The translations under genes and the position numbers were made by a program. The notes under the pieces were generated by a model. The model had not been told where the DNA came from, did not search any database, and saw only the letters and a list, made by a program, of their open reading frames with translations. From the NCBI GenBank assembly GCA_946183815.1, contig CAMHDG010000077.1, forward strand, positions 1 to 7,196: a DNA stretch of 7,196 nucleotides. The letters run 5' to 3'. This document shows, piece after piece, positions 1 through 6,483 of this stretch; position 1 is the stretch's first letter; each line of letters opens with the position of its first letter. This DNA is from an uncultured bacterium (lineage in GTDB: Bacteria > Cyanobacteriota > Vampirovibrionia > Gastranaerophilales > Gastranaerophilaceae).

Positions 1-2
1 AA

Positions 3-236
3 AGTCTAGATTTTGCAACTGTATATAGCAGAGCAAGTGAAATAGTAGAACAACATTGGGACTCATTAAAACATAAAATTCAAATTGCATCAGGAAAAGA
101 AATTTTAAAACAAATTAGAACGCAAATCCAAGAAAAATATCAAGTATCATTTTCGGATATTAAATTAGCAAAAAGTTTTAAAAGAGAAGAAATTCATGAA
201 GACATAGTAAACTTTTTTGCTAATTTATATAGATAA
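3..236 (+). CDS. C-terminal 77 codons of an unrecognised protein (5' end outside window)
   Basis: An open frame enters from the left edge and runs 77 codons to a TAA stop; the other two forward frames hit stops within the first 30 bases. The visible part begins SLDFATVYSRASEIVEQHWD and ends IVNFFANLYR. It is charged, rich in Lys, Glu and Ile, looks mainly alpha-helical, and has no membrane segment or catalytic motif that I recognise. By hand count it is about 25% GC, against roughly 33-40% in samples of the GNAT and GT5 genes, so it may have been acquired separately; such low GC is common in restriction or defence genes, but nothing here shows that role. A terminator-like hairpin lies about 125 bases after the stop. 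I am fairly sure this is coding but cannot assign a function. Confidence 0.7.
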   Translation, partial: SLDFATVYSRASEIVEQHWDSLKHKIQIASGKEILKQIRTQIQEKYQVSFSDIKLAKSFKREEIHEDIVNFFANLYR

Positions 237-362
237 TATTTAATTATCTCAATCTCATAGTTAATTTAATCTTGTTCTATATGTTAAATTACACTGGGAG
301 TTCTTCCTCCATTTTCAAAGATACTTAATCTTTAAAAACGAAGTCCTTCCCCTCTAACTAAT

Positions 363-392
363 AAAAAAGAAGCCAAAGACGGCTTCTTTTTT
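363..392. terminator. Bidirectional intrinsic terminator
   Basis: GAAGCC and GGCTTC pair around the six-base loop AAAGAC. The stem is preceded by an A run and followed by a run of eight T, so the pairing extends to 12 bp (363-374 with 381-392). On the + strand it ends the partial gene at 3-236. On the - strand the A run becomes the U tract and it ends the 113-aa gene whose stop is at 414. This is the most canonical rho-independent terminator in the window. Confidence 0.88.
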
Positions 393-413
393 TTCTTTAA
401 TTATAAATATCTA

Positions 414-755
414 TTATGATAATGTTGGTCTTGCCATTCCTTTTGTTAATTCGTTCTGAACCTGCTGTTCTTCATTCAATTTATTAGCAAAGTTCATGCC
501 TTTTCTCAAAACTTTTAACGGAGCATTAAACAAGTTTTGAACAAAAGTCTTATGTCCAACCTCAACTTTTAATTTTTCTTTTCCGTTTTTATTTATTGTT
601 GATACATAATAATCTATCGGGTTATGTTTACTGTCCATTTCCATAACCTTCACCTCAATCGCTTTATCATAAGGCAATCTGTTAATAAATCTTTCTGCCT
701 GTTTTGTTTTGACCATAGACATGCCAAAATTCTGCTGAACTGCTTTTATTTCCAT
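414..755 (-). CDS. Small protein of unknown function (113 aa) with N-terminal QQNFG tag
   Basis: I do not recognise a family. The protein is basic and soluble, with no membrane segment and no Cys pair. It opens with MEIKAVQQNFGMSM, followed by a mixed alpha/beta stretch (residues 15-70, containing KAIEVKVMEMDS and DYYVSTINKNGKEKLKVEVG, which read as beta strands) and a C-terminal part (75-113) that looks helical and rich in Asn, Gln and Lys. The start is well supported: an AAAGGAG ribosome site lies seven bases upstream (763-769) and a promoter candidate sits at 781-810. It is transcribed away from the GNAT gene and ends at the bidirectional hairpin, so it is a single-gene unit. The first ten residues resemble those of the GNAT protein next door (QQN then FG), although the rest is unrelated. 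It is most likely a lineage-restricted hypothetical protein. Confidence 0.82.
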   Translation of the reverse strand: MEIKAVQQNFGMSMVKTKQAERFINRLPYDKAIEVKVMEMDSKHNPIDYYVSTINKNGKEKLKVEVGHKTFVQNLFNAPLKVLRKGMNFANKLNEEQQVQNELTKGMARPTLS

Positions 756-762
756 TTATATT

Positions 763-769
763 CTCCTTT
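763..769 (-). promoter_or_regulatory. Ribosome binding site of the 113-aa gene
   Basis: The - strand reads AAAGGAG, seven bases before the ATG at 753-755. This good Shine-Dalgarno match fixes the start codon. Confidence 0.8.
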
Positions 770-780
770 ACGTGTTTACA

Positions 781-810
781 ATTAAAACATAAATAATAAT
801 ATATGGTCAA
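781..810 (-). promoter_or_regulatory. Sigma-70-type promoter candidate for the 113-aa gene
   Basis: On the - strand TTGACC (810-805, 5 of 6 to consensus) is followed after 18 bases by TTTAAT (786-781, 5 of 6). Initiation would fall near 774, giving a leader of about 20 bases that contains the ribosome site. The match is by eye in very AT-rich DNA, so chance hits are possible. Confidence 0.5.
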
Positions 811-813
811 TTA

Positions 814-842
814 TTTACACTAAAAATATCACATTTTTTAAT
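814..842 (+). promoter_or_regulatory. Sigma-70-type promoter candidate for the GNAT gene
   Basis: TTTACA (814-819, 5 of 6) is followed after 17 bases by TTTAAT (837-842, 5 of 6). Initiation near 849 gives a leader of about 24 bases to the ATG at 873, or about 45 to the ATG at 894. The -35 box lies three bases from that of the opposite promoter, so the two units start back to back. Confidence 0.5.
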
Positions 843-893
843 AAAAACATCACAAAAATCGCAAAATATTTCATGTTCACTTATTATACTAAT

Positions 894-1622
894 ATGAAAA
901 TTATTCCTTGCTCAAACACACAACAAAATAACCCAAAATTTGGTTCAAGAATGAACCCCGTTCACCCGTTTAAAATCCTGACTCCGCAAGGTGCTTTGAG
1001 TATTGAAGAAGTAAACTATAACAAAATTTCACAAAAGTTTATAAAAAATATAACAGAATTTTTTTGTAATAATTTTTCAAAAGATACAAATGACCCTAAC
1101 TGGTTAAAATACAACCGTTTTTCAAAAAGAGAAAAAAAAGATTTTATTGACCAATTCAAACAATACTATGAATACAGCATAACAAACCCAAGCGAACAAC
1201 ACGTAACCCTGCTTATCGCTAAAGATTCAAACAAAAATATTCAGGGCGCATGCCTGTCTTTCGGTTGCGATGACGTTCCGGGGGCAAAGTATAACACATT
1301 ATATATAGACTCTCTTGCAGTAAATAAAAAATACAGAGGGAACAATATTGCAAAAATTATGCTGGAAAAATCTATTGAAACAGGCAGACACATTTTCACA
1401 GACGTATTTTTAACAGGCGAAAAAGTCGCAGACGGGTTCTACAAAAAATTAGGCTTCAGAGATTTAACCCCTGATAATCCAAACGAAGCAAAAATAATAA
1501 ATCACGTTGCAAAGCAACGACAAGATTACCCGAAATACACAAGTTTCTTAACTAAACCAATACAGGAAGAACGTCCACGATGGTATGATATATGCGCCAA
1601 AAACCCTAAACTGAAAGATTAA
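894..1622 (+). CDS. GNAT-family N-acetyltransferase with N-terminal extension
   Basis: The protein is predicted to transfer an acetyl group from acetyl-CoA to an unknown amine substrate. The frame is open from an ATG at 873 (249 codons), but I prefer the ATG at 894 (242 codons), because it places MKIIPCSNTQQNNPKFGSRM at the N terminus, matching the MxI…QQN…FG pattern of the neighbouring 113-aa protein. Neither ATG has a clear ribosome site. Residues 1-100 (numbered from 894) are an unassigned extension. The GNAT core spans about 104-190: strand VTLLIAKD, strand ACLSFG, strand YIDSLAVNKKY, then the acetyl-CoA pyrophosphate loop RGNNIA (148-153), and FYKKLGF (182-188), the usual motif B ending. 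The loop has Asn where many members have Gly (RGxGxG/A). The gene is single, with its own promoter candidate, and a palindromic terminator follows the stop. The fold is confident; the substrate is unknown. Confidence 0.85.
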   Translation: MKIIPCSNTQQNNPKFGSRMNPVHPFKILTPQGALSIEEVNYNKISQKFIKNITEFFCNNFSKDTNDPNWLKYNRFSKREKKDFIDQFKQYYEYSITNPSEQHVTLLIAKDSNKNIQGACLSFGCDDVPGAKYNTLYIDSLAVNKKYRGNNIAKIMLEKSIETGRHIFTDVFLTGEKVADGFYKKLGFRDLTPDNPNEAKIINHVAKQRQDYPKYTSFLTKPIQEERPRWYDICAKNPKLKD

Positions 1623-1650
1623 AAAAGAGAGATAAATTTATCTCTCTTTT
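1623..1650. terminator. Perfect 28-bp palindrome acting as convergent terminator
   Basis: AAAAGAGAGATAA and its exact complement TTATCTCTCTTTT meet with no spacer other than the central bases, and the two ends form A and T runs. It starts directly after the GNAT stop (1620-1622) and lies four bases beyond the stop of the convergent acyl-CoA synthetase (1655), so one element can end both transcripts. The stem is AT-rich but long. Confidence 0.8.
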
Positions 1651-1654
1651 ATAG

Positions 1655-3328
1655 TTATTGAGCAATTAATTCTTCTCTTATTGCGTTACGTTTAAGTTTG
1701 TTAGTTGTCGTTTTTGGTAACAACTCATTTCGTATAATAATCTTAACAGGTCGTTTATAACTTGCAAGACGGACAGATAGTTCCTTAACCTCTGCTCTTA
1801 CAGCCTTTTCAAGTTCCTTTTCATCTGCGTATTTAGCCTTAAAATCATCATTAGGAACGATAACTGTTACAATTTCTTCGCAACCGTCTTTTTCACCGCC
1901 ATGACGTTTCATACCGACAACACAAACCTCTGCAAAATTAGGACTGTCACCTAATACATTTTCAACTTCTTCAGGGAATACTTTTTTACCACCTGACAAT
2001 ACTATCATATTCTTAAGTCTGCCTGTGATATAAAGGTTACCATTTCTGATTTCTGCTTTATCACCGGTATGGAAGAACCCATTTTCATCTATAACAGATT
2101 TTGTTAATTCTTCCTGTTTATAATAACCTTTCATAACAGATGGACCTTTAAGCAACAATTCACCTGTTTCATCGTCAATTTTTGCCTCATACGAATCAAG
2201 TATAGGACCAACAGATTTTATATCATAATGTCTGCTAGGTCTTGCCATAGAAGCAACAGGGCTTGTTTCTGACAACCCGTACCCCTGATATACTCTAACA
2301 CCTATTCTGTCAAAATATTCGCCAACCATTTCATCTAACGGCGCACCACCGGATATGCAACCATATAATTCCGCACCAAACATTTTATGTACTGATTTGA
2401 AGAATACTCTCCTGCATACTCTTGGCATAAATTTTGCAATATTGTATCTTAATTTAAAGAAGAACTGATAAAATGCAGATTTTTTACGTATATCTGATTC
2501 TGCAGATGTCTTAAGCAATTTCAGAAAGGCAGGTACTGTAACCAAAAATCTGATTTTCTTTTCACCCATAATTTCTAAAATATCTTTTGGTTTCAAACTC
2601 TTTGTATAATTAATAGTATAACCGTTAATCAGCATAGCAAAGAAACCAACTGTCATTTCAAACAAATGGTTCATCGGCAAAATAGACAACAATCTTACAT
2701 CATCACTTGGCATAATTTTCTTAAACACAGGTCTTAAATCATACATTTGTGTAAGAATATTTTTATAAGTTGTCTGAACACCTTTTGGCGCACCTGTTGT
2801 ACCAGATGTATAAATAATAAATGCAGTGGAACTTAATGGTCTTCTTCTCCATTTTGCACTATAATTTTCAGGAATAGAATATAAACTTGGAACATCTTTT
2901 TCTTCCAACAAAGCAGCATCCATAAGAATAATATGCTTAATAGACGGAATTCTTTTTTGAACCTCTCTTGCTTTTTCAAGATTTGCACCTGAACAAAGCA
3001 TAACAGTAGGTTCACAGTTTGATAAGATTGATTCCAACTCATATATTGTCAATTTATTATCTAACGGAACAGTAACAAGTCCTGCAAGAGCAGAGCCAAA
3101 TACACAAGGAGCGTATTCAGGCTTAGATTCAGACAATATTGCCAGTCTTTCACCTTTTTCTATTTTTAAATCGTTAATTAAATACGCACCCAATTTTTGA
3201 GCCATAAGACTTAAACCTTTGTATGTAAACTCTCTCCAGCCCCATTTTGATTTCATGGCAAGAGCAACTTTATTACTGTTTGCATTTGCAACTTTTTCAA
3301 ATAACGTAAATATGTGTTCGTATTTCAT
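1655..3328 (-). CDS. AMP-forming acyl-CoA synthetase (long-chain fatty acid-CoA ligase type)
   Basis: This ANL-superfamily enzyme would activate a carboxylate, probably a fatty acid, with ATP to an acyl-AMP and then a CoA (or carrier-protein) thioester. At 557 aa it has normal length. Motifs in order: phosphate loop YTSGTTGAPKG (173-183), A4-like LPMNHLFE (217-224), A5 YQGYGLSETSP (347-357), TGD (421-423, ribose-binding Asp), hinge GRLKNMIVLSGGKKVFPEEVE (436-456) and A10 PKTTTNKLKR (538-547), with Lys544 in the place of the catalytic lysine. A10 has Asn543 where Gly is usual (PKTxxGK). There is no clear signal peptide or membrane helix. The start is supported by AGAGG eight bases upstream and a promoter at 3362-3390. 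The gene follows the GT5 gene on the same strand, but a 44-bp palindrome and its own promoter separate them. Acyl-ACP synthetase or another acid substrate is possible; the superfamily is certain. Confidence 0.93.
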   Translation of the reverse strand: MKYEHIFTLFEKVANANSNKVALAMKSKWGWREFTYKGLSLMAQKLGAYLINDLKIEKGERLAILSESKPEYAPCVFGSALAGLVTVPLDNKLTIYELESILSNCEPTVMLCSGANLEKAREVQKRIPSIKHIILMDAALLEEKDVPSLYSIPENYSAKWRRRPLSSTAFIIYTSGTTGAPKGVQTTYKNILTQMYDLRPVFKKIMPSDDVRLLSILPMNHLFEMTVGFFAMLINGYTINYTKSLKPKDILEIMGEKKIRFLVTVPAFLKLLKTSAESDIRKKSAFYQFFFKLRYNIAKFMPRVCRRVFFKSVHKMFGAELYGCISGGAPLDEMVGEYFDRIGVRVYQGYGLSETSPVASMARPSRHYDIKSVGPILDSYEAKIDDETGELLLKGPSVMKGYYKQEELTKSVIDENGFFHTGDKAEIRNGNLYITGRLKNMIVLSGGKKVFPEEVENVLGDSPNFAEVCVVGMKRHGGEKDGCEEIVTVIVPNDDFKAKYADEKELEKAVRAEVKELSVRLASYKRPVKIIIRNELLPKTTTNKLKRNAIREELIAQ

Positions 3329-3336
3329 ATAAACTA

Positions 3337-3341
3337 CCTCT
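3337..3341 (-). promoter_or_regulatory. Ribosome binding site of the acyl-CoA synthetase gene
   Basis: AGAGG on the - strand lies eight bases before the ATG at 3326-3328. It is a moderate match inside a purine-rich stretch (GAGAAGAGG) and agrees with the chosen start. Confidence 0.6.
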
Positions 3342-3361
3342 TCTCACTAATCGTCAAGCCT

Positions 3362-3390
3362 ATTATAAAAGAAACACAAGAGTTTAGCAA
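3362..3390 (-). promoter_or_regulatory. Promoter candidate of the acyl-CoA synthetase gene
   Basis: On the - strand TTGCTA (3390-3385, 4 of 6) is followed after exactly 17 bases by a perfect TATAAT (3367-3362). Initiation would be near 3355, leaving a leader of about 27 bases with the ribosome site. The -35 begins at the base next to the 44-bp palindrome (3391-3434), so a protein bound to the palindrome would touch RNA polymerase here. Confidence 0.6.
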
Positions 3391-3434
3391 ATAAATTATT
3401 GTTTATCGGCTTAAGCCGATAAACAATAATTTAT
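3391..3434. repeat. Perfect 44-bp palindrome (terminator hairpin or operator)
   Basis: Two 22-base arms are exactly complementary with no mismatch, centred on CTTAAG (3410-3415); the core reads CGGCTTAAGCCG with AT-rich outer arms. As RNA it would form a roughly 20-bp hairpin with a TTAA loop. It lies 59 bases beyond the stop of the GT5 gene, so it probably ends that transcript, although no clean U run follows (the - strand continues TTGCTAAAC). It also directly touches the -35 of the synthetase promoter, so an operator role is possible. I see no second copy in the window and no transposase nearby. Confidence 0.85.
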
Positions 3435-3493
3435 GGTGACTAGGCGATTAAGTTCCTTTTTCTTATTTTACTATCAAGGTGTTACACTTCTAA

Positions 3494-6289
3494 TCAAAAT
3501 TCGTTATATTTAGAATCAACACTATCAGCGATTACACCATGTCGTTTAGCGATTTCAACGTATTCCTGAACTTTACCACGCAACCAGTCGTGACGTGATA
3601 AGTATGATGATTTAATACCTTCTGCAAATGAGTCTTTATTATGGAACCATTCCTCAGCAGTTTCAAACGCATCTGCCCATGCCTGTCCGTTATGCTTAAG
3701 TGCCTCTTCTTTAGAGTGAGTGTCTTTATCCATAAACTTAACAAAGATTGCATTTGCACCTTTATTTTGTTCAGCAGTTCCGCCTCTGACGTATGACTTA
3801 AGCCCGTCAGTAAGACCGCCAACAATGTTATCAATAGAGATAGCACCACTCATATATCCGATTTCTTTATGAACAAGTCCGCAAGGTTCATCCCAAGACG
3901 ACATATTAGAGAAATCAGACATCAACTTACAAGCATCATATCTTCCTGCCTCAGAGAACAAGCCAGCACAAACCATTCTGTTTGATGCCTTCGGATCTAT
4001 CTCTCTTAACCAAGATTTTACACCCATAAAGTCATTGATAAATGATTCATCGCCAATACCTTGTAAATAATATACAGGAGGATTTTCTTTATCATAATGT
4101 CCTCTCATATATCTTTCTTTGATACCTGCAACCCAGTTATCAATACCCTTCTGGTCAACAATTCTGCCTGCCATACCGTAAACCATTGTATTTTCATCAA
4201 CACCCGTTAAATCAGTATGTTCAGGGTCTTTTATCTTCATAGGGTTTTCAGCACCCTTTGTTGAACGGGCAAGTTCAATATCAGGGATAACTCTGTCACG
4301 AAGTATTACTCCCTTATTGTGCTGGTGAGCCTTAAATGGATCTTGTATTGCCTTTTCATCACAAATCAAAGAACCTACTTTAAGTTTTAATACAGTTTCT
4401 AAATCTCTTGCTTTCTTGTTGTTCAAAATATTATTAACTCTGTCACAACCGTTAGTAATACCTTTTGCAGTAGCATGATGAGGAATTTCCTCAGGTCTTA
4501 TGCCATTAGCCATACCGATTTGCTCAAGATATTCGTGATTACCATATTGCCAAGTTCTGCCTCTCATAGAAGCAAGAGCATAATTAGTACCACCTTTTTC
4601 CATAATCCCTGATGCTTCAGCGAAATTACCTCTTGATACAAATACAATATCATCAGCATAAGTCATAGCCATTGTTTGAGGGTTTAAATTACCACCGGAG
4701 AACAAACCGTTCATCAAATGCCCAGGCATGCCGGAATCTTTTGGCATCCAAGCATTTTCAGCAACCTTTGCTGCGTGTTCGCCAAACATTACATTCAATA
4801 ATTTGCCTTGTGAGTGGTCAACAGAACCCTGCAATTTGAAATTATGCATAATTGTTATGATAGGCACATTTTGAATTTTATCTGCCACATCAGGTTCAAC
4901 CTCTCCCATAGCCTTTTTAGCAGGGGTCAACAATCTTGTCATAGCAGAAATAGGACCTGTATGCCAATCGTTACCTATAATTAAATCTGCTTTTAATTTT
5001 TTAGTCGAACTTTCATGGTTTGAGAACAAGTTTTCATAGAAGAATTTGCCAAAATAAACAAATTTTTCGGTTTCACCTGCCTGTGTCGTTTGGTTGTTAT
5101 AAATGTTCTTTATCTGACCTTCCTGTACAGGTCCGTCCATTTTGAATTTATCATTCTTATAAAATACAGTCTTGAACTTAACTTCTGCTTTAGGACTTTC
5201 ACCAACATTCTTTGGTGGAGTAAATACCACCAGCGGTGTTTCATAAGTTTCACCTGATGCCATTTTGTCTTTGATTATTTGAGCCGTTTTTTCATCAAAC
5301 TGTGCAACTGTATCAGCATAATCGACAGGTGCTCTCATCTCATCGGTCATATATACACCGACTTTTTCCTTCACAACATCAGTGTATGTATGGATAGGCA
5401 CTTCCATCTCATCAATCTTGCTTACGGTTGCCATAACCTGTTCTTTGTTCCCTGACTTGCTTACATAATCAAACTTTCCATCATCTCGTTTTACAAGTTT
5501 GAAAAATTTAGAGTTTTCAACCTGACCGATATACATAGGAGTATCAACAATAATTTCTGCTTTTTGTTTATTGTTAATAACTGCACCTAAATTTGCTGCT
5601 AATTCTTTCGGAACAATAGCCAGCCCGCCTGTTTTAGCAAATCCTGTAAACTCTGCGGTAGGTATTCTTATCATAGCATTTTCCGGCAATTCAACTGGTT
5701 TTACCGCACCTAAAATTCTTCTTGCAGACTCTGTCTGTAATTGTTTAGCGAGGTTTCCTTCTTCTTTTCCGTAACCATGCATTACTGTTGCCAAACTATA
5801 ATTGTTTCCGTTTATTTCTACATTCTTTGTAGGGAAGTTTTGGATAACCTGTGGGGCTCTTGATATGTTTCTGATACCGTCAATCTCACCTTTTACCCCG
5901 TTTATCTGTCTGTCCATATTGGACTGAATACCATTTATGCGTTTATCTGTAGAATTTTTGACTGTATTTACTGACTTTTTAACATCATTAATCGTGTTTG
6001 CTAAGGTTTCCTGTGTGTGTTTGTTTTCTGCAATATCACTCGCAATATCCTCTAATTTTCTCTCAACATTCTTTAAACTCTTTGGAGTCTTTAATAACGT
6101 ATATGCTGCAACACCTAAAGATGCAAGAGCAACAGCAGACGAAACAATAGGTAATGTTCTGCTCATATTATCACTTGGCGTTGATGCCTGCGGTTGCGGA
6201 ATCACAGGTCTTGTCCCATTTTGCTTAAACGTATTACTACTTCGTCTTGTTCGGAAACTATCCAAACTTGATACAGCCAAAGAATTCAT
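3494..6289 (-). CDS. GT5-type glycogen/starch synthase-like glycosyltransferase with membrane segment and coiled coil
   Basis: The protein is predicted to extend an alpha-1,4-glucan from a nucleotide-glucose (GlgA-like, GT-B fold). At 931 aa it is about twice the usual ~480. N-terminal part: Ser/Arg-rich tail (1-44), hydrophobic helix (about 47-66), coiled coil (70-142) ending in 11-residue repeats. GT5 motifs in order, with E. coli GlgA equivalents: KTGGLA (219-224, K15), NDWHTG (440-445, D137), MHNFKLQG (481-488, H161), KGITNGCD (609-616), GRIVDQKGID (708-717, R300 and K305), DEPCGL (800-805, E377) and VGGLTDGL (823-830). The key catalytic and sugar-nucleotide-binding residues are therefore present. 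Spacing between motifs is larger than in E. coli, notably about 100 extra residues between K219 and D441. The Asp normally after KTGGLA is missing. The start has an excellent ribosome site. Activity is likely, but donor and acceptor are unproven. Confidence 0.88.
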   Translation of the reverse strand: MNSLAVSSLDSFRTRRSSNTFKQNGTRPVIPQPQASTPSDNMSRTLPIVSSAVALASLGVAAYTLLKTPKSLKNVERKLEDIASDIAENKHTQETLANTINDVKKSVNTVKNSTDKRINGIQSNMDRQINGVKGEIDGIRNISRAPQVIQNFPTKNVEINGNNYSLATVMHGYGKEEGNLAKQLQTESARRILGAVKPVELPENAMIRIPTAEFTGFAKTGGLAIVPKELAANLGAVINNKQKAEIIVDTPMYIGQVENSKFFKLVKRDDGKFDYVSKSGNKEQVMATVSKIDEMEVPIHTYTDVVKEKVGVYMTDEMRAPVDYADTVAQFDEKTAQIIKDKMASGETYETPLVVFTPPKNVGESPKAEVKFKTVFYKNDKFKMDGPVQEGQIKNIYNNQTTQAGETEKFVYFGKFFYENLFSNHESSTKKLKADLIIGNDWHTGPISAMTRLLTPAKKAMGEVEPDVADKIQNVPIITIMHNFKLQGSVDHSQGKLLNVMFGEHAAKVAENAWMPKDSGMPGHLMNGLFSGGNLNPQTMAMTYADDIVFVSRGNFAEASGIMEKGGTNYALASMRGRTWQYGNHEYLEQIGMANGIRPEEIPHHATAKGITNGCDRVNNILNNKKARDLETVLKLKVGSLICDEKAIQDPFKAHQHNKGVILRDRVIPDIELARSTKGAENPMKIKDPEHTDLTGVDENTMVYGMAGRIVDQKGIDNWVAGIKERYMRGHYDKENPPVYYLQGIGDESFINDFMGVKSWLREIDPKASNRMVCAGLFSEAGRYDACKLMSDFSNMSSWDEPCGLVHKEIGYMSGAISIDNIVGGLTDGLKSYVRGGTAEQNKGANAIFVKFMDKDTHSKEEALKHNGQAWADAFETAEEWFHNKDSFAEGIKSSYLSRHDWLRGKVQEYVEIAKRHGVIADSVDSKYNEF

Positions 6290-6293
6290 CTTT

Positions 6294-6302
6294 ACCTCCT
6301 TA
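6294..6302 (-). promoter_or_regulatory. Strong ribosome binding site of the GT5-type gene
   Basis: The - strand reads TAAGGAGGT, a near-perfect complement of the 16S rRNA tail, about five bases before the ATG at 6287-6289. It is the strongest Shine-Dalgarno site in the window, so the unusual N-terminal extension is genuinely translated. Confidence 0.88.
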
Positions 6303-6321
6303 CAGAAAACACAATTATTTG

Positions 6322-6350
6322 ATTATAAACACTAACTATATATATAATAA
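6322..6350 (-). promoter_or_regulatory. Weak promoter candidate of the GT5-type gene
   Basis: A perfect TATAAT on the - strand (6327-6322) has only TTATTA (6350-6345, 3 of 6) at 17 bases. The -10 is convincing and lies 33 bases from the start codon, but the -35 is poor. Initiation may depend on an activator or start elsewhere in this AT-rich gap. Confidence 0.4.
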
Positions 6351-6483
6351 CATGGTCTTGTAGAATATTGCCATCATGTAACAAAATATTAAGCAGAATT
6401 TTTTATTTTTTTGATACATGTCAATCTCAATAATAATCCGTATTTGCAGAATTTCAAAAAAGACCGTTTTTTACATAAGTATA

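Noticed and set aside
262..291. Possible Xer/dif-like recombination site: ATATGTTAAAT (279-289) resembles the XerD arm of dif, with a partly symmetric left arm.
   Set aside because: The left arm matches poorly and the symmetric halves are separated by about four bases rather than the usual six, so it is more likely chance in AT-rich DNA.
420..432. Thirteen-base match, inverted, between the end of the 113-aa gene (TAATGTTGGTCTT) and AAGACCAACATTA at 7170-7182.
   Set aside because: A single 13-base match is expected by chance in a window of this size, and one copy is coding sequence.
885..890. TATACT just before the ATG at 894, read as a -10 box for a leaderless transcript.
   Set aside because: Only three bases separate it from the ATG, too close for a normal start, and a better promoter lies at 814-842.
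2833..3042. Short open frame (69 codons) on the - strand inside the acyl-CoA synthetase gene.
   Set aside because: It is in another frame of a well-supported gene and has no recognisable content.
3347..3450. Short TAATCG/CGATTA inverted pair outside the 44-bp palindrome, considered as ends of a miniature mobile element.
   Set aside because: The pair is only six bases, not symmetric about the palindrome centre, and no target duplication is visible.
3532..3849. Open frame (105 codons) on the - strand inside the 3' part of the GT5 gene.
   Set aside because: It overlaps the region encoding the conserved DEPCGL and C-terminal GT5 sequence in another frame; it is a shadow.
5937..6335. Open frame on the + strand encoding a hydrophobic 132-aa peptide.
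   Set aside because: It is entirely antisense to the membrane/coiled-coil start of the GT5 gene and its promoter, with no ribosome site; the hydrophobicity mirrors the charged opposite strand.
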